Assembly (NCBI GenBank): GCA_002794785.1
Contig: NBBA01000002.1
Span: 2,728,001 to 2,792,000, forward strand
Direction of reading: 5' to 3'
Length of the DNA: 64,000 nt
Source: Coniferiporia sulphurascens
Lineage: Eukaryota > Basidiomycota > Agaricomycetes > Hymenochaetales > Hymenochaetaceae
The notes beneath the pieces are model-generated. The model searched no databases and was not told the DNA's origin. It worked only from the letters and a program-made list of their open reading frames with translations. This document shows positions 26,307 to 36,281 of this stretch, piece after piece. The position numbers were made by a program, and so were the translations under genes. Every line of letters begins with the position of its first letter. The first letter of the stretch is position 1.

Positions 26307-27412
26307 TCAATTTGAGGTCGTGACTCGAGTCGAGTCGTCGTCCCTCGATAACCTAATATCCTGGCCCTCTCTGACTATAGTTGTTCCCCTCTGTGCAGAC
26401 TCGTCTTCCGAAATCTCCCTCCACGCATTCGTCCAAAGGACCCTCTCCAATTTAGGGAGTCCTTGTGCCAGGATGCGCGTGGCGGAATCTTCTCTACAAG
26501 CGACCGCATTGTGGTCGTACGTTTTTGTGCAGGTCACACAGTTGAAATACTCTCGGTCGTGCGGCACAGTGACAGTGTTCTGCATTGTAGCAGCACGGTG
26601 CACGTTAAGTTCGTGGAGAGCAATAAGTGTTCGCAAGTCGCGCTCATCGTCGAGTGCCATGTGGATGGAAATAACGCGGAGATTCCGCGAGCCAGACAGA
26701 CAGCTGGCGAGGTTGGTCTGAATGCATGTCATGTTAATTACCACATGAACTCAGGATACAAAGAAAACCACATACAGCAAAATCATCGGGACTTGAGATG
26801 CGAAATGAGCAGAGGTCCAGAACACTCCTCGTGCCAGTCAGTGACCACTCTTTCGGGCCCTTGAGAAATTCTCGCGCGCCTAGGCGTAGCTCTACGAGGT
26901 TGGGAAAACTAATGGGAACGTTGAGTAAAAAGCGCCCGTCCGGATAGATCCTGAAATCCAGACGCCGAAGGGTGTTCGCAAAGGACAAAGATTGTAAATC
27001 CAAGATGGTAAGCGAAGGTTCAGGAGAACATATTGACAAGGATTTCAGTTGTGAATAATCCGAGAGGTTTTCGTGAAACGTTTTCGTGGACAATAGCCGT
27101 TTTGGTAAAGGTTCTAGTATTTCTAGATACCTGTCAATGATTCCAGACCATTCGTTAGATATGAAAGCAGGAACTAGCAGGGTGTAAAACGTACTGCACC
27201 ATCCGACAAGGGTTACTGAGAAATACAAAATGATCTGTGCTGCCCACGATATTTTCGCATCGTACGGCGTCTACCACAGCTCTGAAATGGGAAGACGATT
27301 TTGCGAATCCTTCAACGCAGTCAAGGTTGTCGCTGTGGGGATTAAAACTCGAATCCGGCCATGAAGTGACCGCAATTCTGATAATCTGGATCCAGACCTC
27401 GGTTGGAAACAT
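26307..27412 (-). CDS. F-box-like / leucine-rich protein, frame broken near 27227
   Basis: The product starts MFPTEVWIQIIRIAV, a short F-box-like helix, followed by SFNPHSDNLDCVEGFAKSS, which matches the second such gene at 63440. A region with leucine-rich-repeat character follows (SFANTLRRLDFRI, SFPNLVELRLGA), then a 58-nt intron (26718-26775) and a last exon ending at 26307. Between the first exon and the LRR part the frame changes. The shift coincides with an A4 run on the plus strand at 27227-27230, and one base less there would make the protein continuous. A very short intron was considered, but no pair of canonical sites keeps the frame. F-box proteins recruit substrates to SCF ubiquitin ligases; the target is unknown. 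Confidence 0.7.
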
Positions 27413-27997
27413 GGAAGTCGTCTATAGTGTATGGCGGCTCGATGTTACTTTGTTTCGAGGGTTAGGACGGATACAGGATAAGAGTTGAACGATGGAGAAC
27501 CGGAGTGAGGAGGGCGAAGGGTGTGCGGAAACGTTCATAAGTACTGCAAAAGCGTAAAGCCATTATAATCTACGTAGGGAAACCGACTACCTCGGCGAGT
27601 GCGGTGGTAGAACGCACACAAGTTGTCGCCGAGGGCGAGTGAACGTTAAGTAGTATTATCTAATCTGGACTAATGAAGTTCGGAACCGCGTCGCTCCGTT
27701 GCCGGTACTTGCTTCAAGTTGCTTGCGAACGACACACTCTCAACTACATATACAGGTACAAGCGTCTTTGACAAAGCTTTTTCCGTCGATACGTGCCGGA
27801 GCCTTCGCCAGATAATTAATTCTAAAGTTGGACGTAAGTGGCTGGCTGAAAGGTATACTGAATCATCAATTGCCAGCCTTTCAGCTGCACTCTGCCAGCC
27901 TCAATCCCATCGCTCCTCAAAATGGGACATCACACTTATCTTTTCCTTAGTTTCTCTATATCTGCTTTCACTTTGCTAAACCTCCGCACGCTCCTTT
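27413..27997. other. Divergent intergenic region
   Basis: This 585-bp region separates the minus-strand F-box-like gene from the plus-strand KEN-motif gene and presumably holds both promoters. Nothing else recognised. Confidence 0.5.
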
Positions 27998-30331
27998 ATG
28001 TCTCAACTTTGTTCTCTGCCACAGCCGATCCGCGACCCAGTGTCCGGAAAGACCTATATTGCCATCCCCGCGCCGCCTTTCATCCTCACTCACAATGGTA
28101 CCGGGACATCCCAATATTCGGGTATAAACAGTGCACCTGGATTTGTTTATGTCGAACATAAAGCGGCACCACCGCTGCAGAGAATGTTTACGCCGGAGCG
28201 GAGCGAGCTGCCCAAGCGTAAACTGTCCATTAACGAATGGATGGTACGTCTGATGTGTCTATCTCCCTCTCATCGTTGGATTTTACTTATGCCAATGAAC
28301 CAGGTAAAGCACCGCCCAGCCCAGCCTCCGCCCGGCCATATTCCATGGACAGGTCAGGTTCCGACACTGTCGGTGGATGGCTCTCTCGGCGACATTACTT
28401 CGGCCACTCCTACGCGGGGCGCTCGTCCTAGCTTGTTTTCTATCGCACTTGACTCCACTTCGACACTCGAGATTTCTTCAATGAGTAGTGGAGATAGCCT
28501 CCTTAATGGTTCTCTCCCTTCGACACGCTCATCAATCTGGTCCGCGGGAGTATCTCCACCGTTCATAGCCTATGCAAAAACTGTAAAGCCATTATCGTCT
28601 TCCCCACCAACCGCCTGTGCCTCTAGGCTTCGCTCGGCTCCAAAGAGTAAGCGTTACACAACCTTCTTACCTGCATCTGGCCATCGCGAAGCCCTAGTTC
28701 TAGAAGGTTGCTCTGCCCCCAAGAAGGCAGAGAATGTCGAACCACTAAATACGAAAGCCGGATCGTCTGGAGTAAGTTATGCTCCGAAGGGGACTCAGTT
28801 GCTATCCCAGATTGAAAATCTTGACGCCTTTTTCTCCAATGGTCTTAAGAAGATGGCCTCTTCGATGCGGCATCTTGACGAGGAGAAGGAGAGGCTCGAA
28901 ACCCCATCTTTAGTCGTGTCTACATCCACAGCTGTTCTTCCCGTCTCTTTGGAGTCCTTTGCAGACATAAAAAATGTAACGCCTCCCCTTGCTATGCGTC
29001 GCGGAAAGAAGGTCCCCATTGCACTTAAGATTGACAATACCCTCACTGCAAATACGCTTGATTATCCTGAAGTCCCAACGGCGTTCCGAGGATCCCCTGG
29101 TTCTTGTCTCGAGATTTTTCCAGATGCTCCCAGCTATCCGACCCTCGTACTGGACACGAAGATGACTGCTGAGCAAATGATCTCTAGCCTCCGCTCCCAG
29201 GTAGACAACTTCTACCCTAGGCAGCCCCTTATCTCCGCCACTTTTGCAGATCAGTGTACAGACGCCGAGAAGTGGCTCGAGGATGAACTTGCATGGGACT
29301 CGGATAAAGACAACTCCTCTGTAGAGTGTTCACTTGCTCAACGTAGCATTGAGACGGAGGTAAACTCAGTCGACGCTAGCGAACTTTCGGCATCTTCACT
29401 GCCAGTCCCATCGGCCCTAGGTCTTAGGAAATCCTCCATTGCTAGTCTTCGTGCTCAGAGTCTTCGCCCTGTTTGGGCCACAATGCCCGATCGCACAAAT
29501 ACGCTCAGCTGTAGCGAGGTCAAATTCCCTTCGGAAAACCTGAAGGACTGGAACGCGCTGGCCTGGCCTCGTGGGTCCATTCTTTCCGACGACACACGAC
29601 CAGTGTTGAAAGAAAGTGTGGAGAAGAAGGTGCGCTTCTCAGCCTCCCCACCGTTGACTATCCCACACAACATTCTTGAGATGGGCGAGTGGAAGGGTGT
29701 CCGCGCAGCTCCACGTCCGAAGACGGCTGCGCCCAACGTGATTGTGTCACCTACAAAAAGGAAACCGCCCCCGTCAGTTTGCAGCGTCAAGCCACCTATC
29801 GCGAAAATTCCTCTCCAGTCGACACCTAAGAAGATAGCACCAGTGACTCACAAGTCGCTACAAACTAAGCCTGCTTGCATTACGACGCCTCGGACTGTAT
29901 CATCCACTTCCCCCGCTTTGGGGAAAGCAACTGCTTCAGGAAAGATGCGCAGTCTGTCAACCGGCTCGACGCTTACCGACTCGCCGCTGAGAGTCTCACC
30001 GTCCATCCGACGGCGCGCGTCAGAGATTGGCCCGTTTTCACGCATCTCATCCCCCAAACCCGCTACCGATGTGAAGATAGGTCTCCCTGAGCTAGCAGCG
30101 CGTCCGTTCAGCTTCAGTACGAGAGACAGTCGTTCGCTCAAAGTTTCCGTAGCAGGGATAAGTTTTGGAAAGCGGCGGAGCTTTGATTCGGATAAAGAGA
30201 ATCAGGACCGCCGCGACCCGATGTCCGTGGGCCCTACCACGCAGAAGATGGAACAAACCCAGAAAAAACTCAAAACCAATCGAACACGTAGCCTGCCATT
30301 TCAAAATGTGTTGAGTCGCTTGAGAGGGTAA
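27998..30331 (+). CDS. Unknown protein, 757-777 aa, Ser/Pro-rich, with KEN motif
   Basis: A single long open frame starts at an ATG followed by SQLCSLPQPIRDPVSGKTYI. A 60-nt segment at 28244-28303 begins GTACGT and ends CAG. It is therefore a probable in-frame intron, so the protein is 757 residues if spliced and 777 if retained. No known domain was recognised. The N-terminal 80 residues look ordered; the rest is Ser/Pro/Thr-rich and basic at the end. A KEN box (SDKENQ) lies near residue 732, with several SP/TP sites around it. That combination is typical of cell-cycle proteins degraded by APC/C, but KEN occurs by chance too. It may be a basidiomycete-specific regulatory or cytoskeletal protein; no function can be claimed. 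Confidence 0.85.
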   Translation: MSQLCSLPQPIRDPVSGKTYIAIPAPPFILTHNGTGTSQYSGINSAPGFVYVEHKAAPPLQRMFTPERSELPKRKLSINEWMVRLMCLSPSHRWILLMPMNQVKHRPAQPPPGHIPWTGQVPTLSVDGSLGDITSATPTRGARPSLFSIALDSTSTLEISSMSSGDSLLNGSLPSTRSSIWSAGVSPPFIAYAKTVKPLSSSPPTACASRLRSAPKSKRYTTFLPASGHREALVLEGCSAPKKAENVEPLNTKAGSSGVSYAPKGTQLLSQIENLDAFFSNGLKKMASSMRHLDEEKERLETPSLVVSTSTAVLPVSLESFADIKNVTPPLAMRRGKKVPIALKIDNTLTANTLDYPEVPTAFRGSPGSCLEIFPDAPSYPTLVLDTKMTAEQMISSLRSQVDNFYPRQPLISATFADQCTDAEKWLEDELAWDSDKDNSSVECSLAQRSIETEVNSVDASELSASSLPVPSALGLRKSSIASLRAQSLRPVWATMPDRTNTLSCSEVKFPSENLKDWNALAWPRGSILSDDTRPVLKESVEKKVRFSASPPLTIPHNILEMGEWKGVRAAPRPKTAAPNVIVSPTKRKPPPSVCSVKPPIAKIPLQSTPKKIAPVTHKSLQTKPACITTPRTVSSTSPALGKATASGKMRSLSTGSTLTDSPLRVSPSIRRRASEIGPFSRISSPKPATDVKIGLPELAARPFSFSTRDSRSLKVSVAGISFGKRRSFDSDKENQDRRDPMSVGPTTQKMEQTQKKLKTNRTRSLPFQNVLSRLRG

Positions 30332-30719
30332 ATGATGGAGTGCGCTATCAGCTGCTGTGCAACCTTCATAGCAAATGTGAGCCCAGGCCTGGGGGCGTGT
30401 GTAGGGTTTTTTTTGTCTGTTCTAGCACTCTATCTTTGCTGTATGCGTATGCACCCAATTGCTTTTCGCTGTAATATGTTTTCCATTACTTTTTCGTTAA
30501 AATGTACACGCGACTAAACCTTACATTCAAGTTGCTAGATTATGAGAGGTCGGAATCACCGACGAGACCCGTTTTCGGCACACAGACTGCCAAAGTAACC
30601 TACATACTTACCACTGAGTCTTGCAAACATCAGTCGGATTGCATCCATCTCCTGCTCACATTATCGTGTCTTTTCCAACCCGACTCCGAACAGTATCATA
30701 ACATTAAGGTCTTTAAAAA
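30332..30719. other. Short intergenic region before ARP8
   Basis: 3' flank of the KEN-motif gene and promoter of ARP8; no element recognised except pyrimidine-rich DNA near 30640-30680. Confidence 0.5.
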
Positions 30720-33700
30720 ATGCCCAGAGGCATTCCAAACGCGAAGAAGGATGACCTAGGCATGCGATATACGACGTTCCATGTTCCCGTCCAGTCCGTG
30801 GCCCATCAGCTCTCCGACGCTTTCTTTTAGCTAACCTAAGCACTGTACACACGTAGAGCGAACCCCAAACTTACCGCTTCGAGTTATCTGAAGTACGACA
30901 CTCAGAGTGTATGGGCGCGCAATGCCGCTCGGGCAGGCAAGAGTCGGCTTGTCGAGGAACTCGCCCCTGGCGTGCCCGAGGTGCGTACATCCTCTCCTGA
31001 GTACAGATGACGCCAAACTCAGCTCACGCAGCACCGTTCCTTCTCTACCTTTGCCTTGTAATGCTTTAGGGACGCCGCGGCGGGAAGGTGCTTGTCGTGC
31101 ACCCGGGTTCTCGCTGGTTGCGCATAGGGCGCGCTGCAGATGTCGTTCCAGTTACAGTCCCGCACGTTTTAGCCCGCCGTGTCCGCACACCACCAGCCGC
31201 CCCACCTGTGTTCAGACGAAACATATCGCGTCCCCTCGCTCGCGGCGCTGTCTCCGAGCCCGGACCCGCGGATGCGCGCAAAGATGATGAATATGCGGTG
31301 ACGGTGACGTCGGACGACCCGGTAAGTGGTGTGTTCCTCTTCTCCCGATCTATAACGAGCCCGGGACTAATGCGAAGTTGTCTACAAACAGGTTGAAGCC
31401 AAGATCGCCGCAATTACGACGTCGCTGCGAGACCGCATGCGCTTCTATAAGCTGCGTGTTGTCCCAAACGCGTCGAGAGTGGCGACGATGTTCAACGAGC
31501 AGATGAAAGAGGAGGAAACTACGACACCAGGTGCGCCCCATCGCCAAGCTCCGCAAGACGAAGTGCTAGTCGGAGAAAGGGTAAGCGAGATATCCCTTAC
31601 TTATCGTCCACACGCTTAACTGCCTAGATGTATAGGTATACGAGCTCTCTCACCCTCCACATCTCGAGGGTTATATTGTCAAATGGCCTTTTTACGGAAG
31701 TCATTTTAATACACGCGATTACACCTCCCACCAGAACTTGCTCAATGACATAGAGGAGATTTGGAAAACGGTGATTAGGGAGACATTAAATATTGACGAC
31801 AAGTCGTTTAAGGTGAGGCATATTTCATGGCAGGATTATGAATCAACTCAATCTTTATGCATTTTAGGAGTACTCGGTCGTCTTAGTTATTCCCGACCTC
31901 TGGGAACGGTTTTATGTACAGGAACTCGTCAACATGTTACTGTTGAGTATGGGTTTCAAGCAGGTTGTCTGTCAACAGGTGTGTGAAGACTTCCTAAATA
32001 TTGCTGTCCCTAATCCACAAAGCCAGGAATCCCTTGCAGCGACATACGGTGCGGGAATATCGAACGCATGTGTGATAGATTTGGGCGCCGTCAAGACTAG
32101 TGTTGCTTGTGTAGATGATGGCCTTGTCTTGTCAGACACTAGGTGGGTATTTTAGTTCTTTTCCAACGCCGAATCGCTAATCACAATTATCTAGGATGTC
32201 GTTGTCGATCGGTGGGGACGATGTGACAGAATTCCTTGCCATTTTATTGGATAGAATAAGTTTCCCATATAAAGAGGTAGACCTTGCACGCCTGCATGAT
32301 TGGGCAGTTATGGAGGACATCAAATGCAGGGTTTGCACGCTGAACGAGGTAAGCTACTTATCTTCCCTGAAGCTGCAGAAATAAGGGCTCACATTGGGCA
32401 CCAAGAGCGATGTGGCTCTCAACTTATACGATTTCTGGGTACGTCACCCTCGCAAGAACCCTGTGAAGTATGGATTACGGGCATATGATGAAGTTATCTT
32501 AGCGCCTATGGTATGCAGTTTTCCTCTAAGGCTTTAGGATCTTTTAACCTCTTCAATGGAATAGGTCACTTTCGAACCGCGAGTCGTTGAATTTGACAAA
32601 AAGCGTGAAAGCCTGAGGCTGGCATCGCGGCCTGACATCACGGACGAGCTCATTGAGTTCGTTCAGGATCACCTGGTTTGTCAAATATTTCAACTCCCAT
32701 GTGTATGGGGTTTGGCTGATGGAATATAACATAGACGAGTGCGATGTTAATTTCCACACAACATCTTATGCCCCAAGCCCCGCCTCCTCCTATTGCCTCT
32801 TCGTCTGTTCCCGCCTCGGGTGCTGTCACTCCTCAACCTGCAGAATGTAACTAGAATTCCGCACAACGGAAAGTGAATGTTTTACTGACACTTGTTATTA
32901 GCTGGTGGTTCAAATTCTAAAGTCGAAGAAAAGACGACGGCAGCTATGAACGGCATATTGAAAAAATCAGGATCTCAGTCGGAGGTGAACGAAGCCGACT
33001 CTGCTGACATCGAAACGGCGAGAAACACGGATGCCCAGCCTTCTACTCAGGGCTCGACGACGCCAGCATTGAGCCAGTCAGCACCCTCGGATGCCGCGAC
33101 ACCTACACAGCAAACACAAAGTCAAAATCAAACACCCACACCGACCCCGATGGTAAATGGTCCTGGCTCTGGCACAGTTGCATCGGGAGGTGCTCTGGAG
33201 TCCTCCGCTTCATCAATGGCTTCTCCTACGCACGACCAACAGACATACATTGGAGGATATTCAATCGACGTCCCATTTGAAGCGAGCAAACTCCCGTTGG
33301 ATGTTGCAATCTTCAACAGCGCACGAGCAGCCGGCGGAGACGACCGCATCCGCAAGTATCTGCAAGCAGTCCTCATTGTGGGCGGTGGTGCTCTCACACC
33401 AGGTATGGCGCATGCGCTAGAAAGCAGGTCCGTATGCATCTCTGAATAATGCATATCCTATTTTGGTGAAAGCCGCTAACAATTTTTACTTGAACAGACT
33501 CCAGGCAATTGCGACGCCACTTGTGCACAACATGGAGAAGGTTCAAATTATTCCGCCGCCGAAGGACGTGGACCCGCGCATGCTAGTATGGAAGGGAGCT
33601 GCTGTACTCGGAAAAATGGACGGCGTGTCGGACCTGTGGGTCACCACTGCCGACTGGGTAAGTCCTGCAGCTCCTTCTCCGCCTTCCCCTCGTGTACATG

Positions 33701-33792
33701 CTAACGACTTGCATAATTTCTCTTCTTGTCTTCTCGCTTGATAGAAACTATTCGGCATGCGTGCGCTAAAAGAGCGTTGCTTCTATTTGTAA
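30720..33792 (+). CDS. ARP8: Actin-related protein 8, INO80 chromatin-remodelling subunit
   Basis: Arp8 sits in the nuclear INO80 complex, binds extranucleosomal DNA and histones, and helps nucleosome sliding. The start is ATG 30720 (MPRGIPNAKKDD). A first intron (about 30776-30856, with a CTAAC branch site at 30832) leads to SSYLKYDTQSVWARNAARA. Then come VLVVHPGSRWLRIGRA, MRFYKLRVVPNAS, GYIVKWPFYGSHFNTRDY, SVVLVIPDLWERFYVQEL, ESLAATYGAGISNACVIDLG, SIGGDDVTEFLAILLDRI and FEPRVVEFD. A Gln/Ser/Thr-rich insert of about 100 residues separates the two halves of the actin fold. The C-terminus has AVLIVGGGALTPGMAHAL, MLVWKGAAVLGKMD and WVTTADW. About eleven short introns are needed. No frameshift was seen. 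It appears complete. Confidence 0.96.
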
Positions 33793-34978
33793 TTTTGGAG
33801 TTTGAAGGACCAAAGGGAACGTTCCGTGTATTCTTACTTTGCTGTACGTGTGTATTTTTGTTCCTGATCGTGAATTGAGGGAAAACGTGGGAGAAGCTTG
33901 TTGCTTCCCTTTGCAAGAAATCTGTTGATTCTCTGTCATGCATCGCCTCCGCACGCCAGGGCATTTTAAAATTCACGAGTCTACCCGCTTAATGTCCAGT
34001 GGTCTTTTGTCTTCTAGTCAGGATGGTGATCAACAGCATGCCTTGAAATTGATAATCGGATTGAGATTATATAGCTTCCATGGGAATTCAAAAATAAATA
34101 AATAAACGGATTCGAACCTGCGCGTTAGAAGGTGATGACACCTTTTCTCGAAGCATACGAGCGTCCATAGCCTACGACCTTCCCACTCGAGCTCATCAGG
34201 AAGTGTGAGCGTAGATATTTATCATACAGTCCCAAGCAGTGGATCTGCTTATAATACAAGAGATGCTAGTGGAAAGTTCGCTATCGACAGATATGTGGCC
34301 TGCACCAAGCACCCAGTGTTGGGTGTGGATGCTATGAAGGATAGAGACCATAACACAGGGCAACGAGACAATCGCTGGACTGGAGGAAGTACAATGCATG
34401 AACAAATTACGTGTAGAGAACAAATGATACATTGCGGATGCATTTGGCTTAGAACCATAGACACGAGGTTGGAACGAGGCAGGCAGCGGATGGTGGGGCT
34501 GGTAAGAAGCACTCGTGCAATGGTCAAAACTATTTTTTCTTTAAATGTTACCTGTAGAAAAGAATATCATAACAAGCCCAGCCGGAAAAAATGCGGACAA
34601 GATCAGGAAAAGGGATAAACCGAGCCGACAAGATTGGAACGTTGATGGATACAAGCGAGTGAACGTTGAACCGCGTTGTCGGCGAAGCGACGTGGAAAAA
34701 CCCGAATGACGTGTAATTCCCAGAATATCACGTTGGTTGGCCTTTCCGGACTGATCGCCCTCACACCGGCGAGGCGAAACCTGCGAGAACGATCAGGACA
34801 TTGATGAATTTAAATAAATAGAAGTCTGTGCCGAGAGAAAGAGAGGCGTGCCATATTACGAAGACGGGGTACGGTGACGGTGGGGATGTACATTTCCTGG
34901 GTTGTGAGAAAGGCGTCCGGTGACGGGCAAATGAAGATGAAATCCTATGCGGTGCGCGTAAATTATATAAGTGCCTTT
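33793..34978. other. Convergent intergenic region between ARP8 and RING-finger gene
   Basis: This 1.2-kb spacer contains the tRNA-like element at 34091-34195. The remaining sequence shows no coding pattern; a 137-codon frame at 34205-34618 has no family similarity. Confidence 0.5.
34091..34195 (-). repeat. tRNA-Ser-like pol III relic (SINE or tRNA pseudogene)
   Basis: On the minus strand a consensus B box (GGTTCGAATCC, 34108-34118) follows CGCGCA as in tRNA-Ser genes. A long-variable-arm-like hairpin (AAGGTG-TCAT-CACCTT) precedes it, and an A-box-like CTCGAGTGGG lies at 34182-34191. The T stem keeps only two pairs and the acceptor ends do not pair. The 3' end runs into (TTTA)3 then T5 instead of an acceptor stem. 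This head plus simple tail suits a tRNA-derived SINE or a decayed tRNA gene. Confidence 0.5.
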
Positions 34979-36281
34979 TCAGAGGCCGAGGCGACTCTTT
35001 ATGTCAACGAAGTCGTTTCCCTTTAAATCCGTCCACCGACCGATAAGATCATCCATCTCGAAGCGGCCGTTTCTATTAGAAAGATCAATACAACCATGCT
35101 CAAGATAAACGGGTTCTATTCGTCTGCACTCACCGGTCACGCTCAAGCCAGTCCTTCCGCAGCGCACCTCCTTCTGCCCAGGCTTCAACCCCCGTTTCGC
35201 TGGTCTGACCTGATGAAACTTCCTCAACTTTGACTTTTGCCTTATCCCTGCAAAATATTCGGGGGCCCTGCTTTCGTCTTGTCTTTGGCCGTGAACAAAT
35301 GGTGGCCAAACGCCCCATCAGACCCTTAAGACTGTTCTCTGCGATACGATTAGGTGCGAACGGAATGGTAACAGCCGACCGGGGTAGGTTCTCTGGCGTA
35401 ATTATTAAAAGCGCTCGGCAGAGGGGGCAGGCAACCGATTCATGCCATGTCCCACAACCCCGGTGCAAACGAGTGAAGAACCACTTTAAGGTACAAATTG
35501 CACAGAATGTATGCCCGCATTCAGCTGGTGAGAGTATGTATGGACAAGCACTGTCGAAAGTACATTAATAAAACAGTGGTCAACCGAAGTTCGCAAAAAG
35601 GCTCACACGATGTCATAACATCTGTAGTCCACAAACGGGATGCTTAACCAAAGCCGCTTCGCGTGGGATATGAGTGGGACTCACAAAGGACACTGGAAAT
35701 GCTCTTCGAGGTGGTCCAGAATGGTTTGTGCCTCACGCCTCCTCAAACACTCGTCTAGTTCAAGTTCTCGCGCATCTAGCTTGAGTTTCCGCTCCTTAAG
35801 TTCACTCTCTTCTGACTGTAGTGTTAGCTCGCGTTGGGTGAGCTCCTCCGCCGTCATGGATTCGGTTTTGACGGTACGCATCGGAGTGACATCGGAGTTC
35901 AGGCGTAGTACCCGATCATTACTGACAATACAGCTGCTTTCTCGTACTCTCGACTTTATAGACTTCAAAGCTCTCCCTCTTGAATTCAACGTCTCGATCG
36001 CGCCCGCAGCTTAGGGGACGACTATTAGCGAAGACTCGGAATGTGTGTGTTCTTTAGACAAGAACGGATCACCTTTGTTTAGACGCGCCGAGCGTCGTGG
36101 TTTGGCCAAGCTCGACACTGCGGTATTTCTGGCCATATTGCAATTTCAAATTCAACCCCTCGTATGCCTTTCGTACGCGGAATGAGATGGTGGTTATGGG
36201 CGATTGGGCCACGCCCGCGCGCGACGACCAGGACACCTGTGACCATGGTTTGTGACGAGCTACATCACCCAATTTGGACAT
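34979..36281 (-). CDS. RING-finger protein with coiled coil
   Basis: Five exons (36281-36073, 35978-35685, 35621-35607, 35550-35134, 35072-34979) sum to 343 codons in one frame, giving 342 residues. A basic N-terminus is followed by a charged coiled coil (about residues 105-160) and a C3HC4 RING. The first zinc pair CPLC is completed by the 15-nt third exon (CYDIV). The core is AECGHTFCAICTLKWFFTRL and the last pair is CPLC after WHESVA. A C-terminal segment (FEMDDLIGRWTDLKGNDF) is conserved in style with other basidiomycete RING proteins. It is probably an E3 ubiquitin ligase; the substrate is unknown. The border of intron 1 (35979-36072) is the least certain; the microexon is strongly supported because skipping it destroys the RING. 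Confidence 0.85.

Noticed and set aside
34091..34195. Functional tRNA-Ser gene with intron
   Set aside because: T stem has only two pairs and the acceptor stem is absent; kept only as a relic or SINE.
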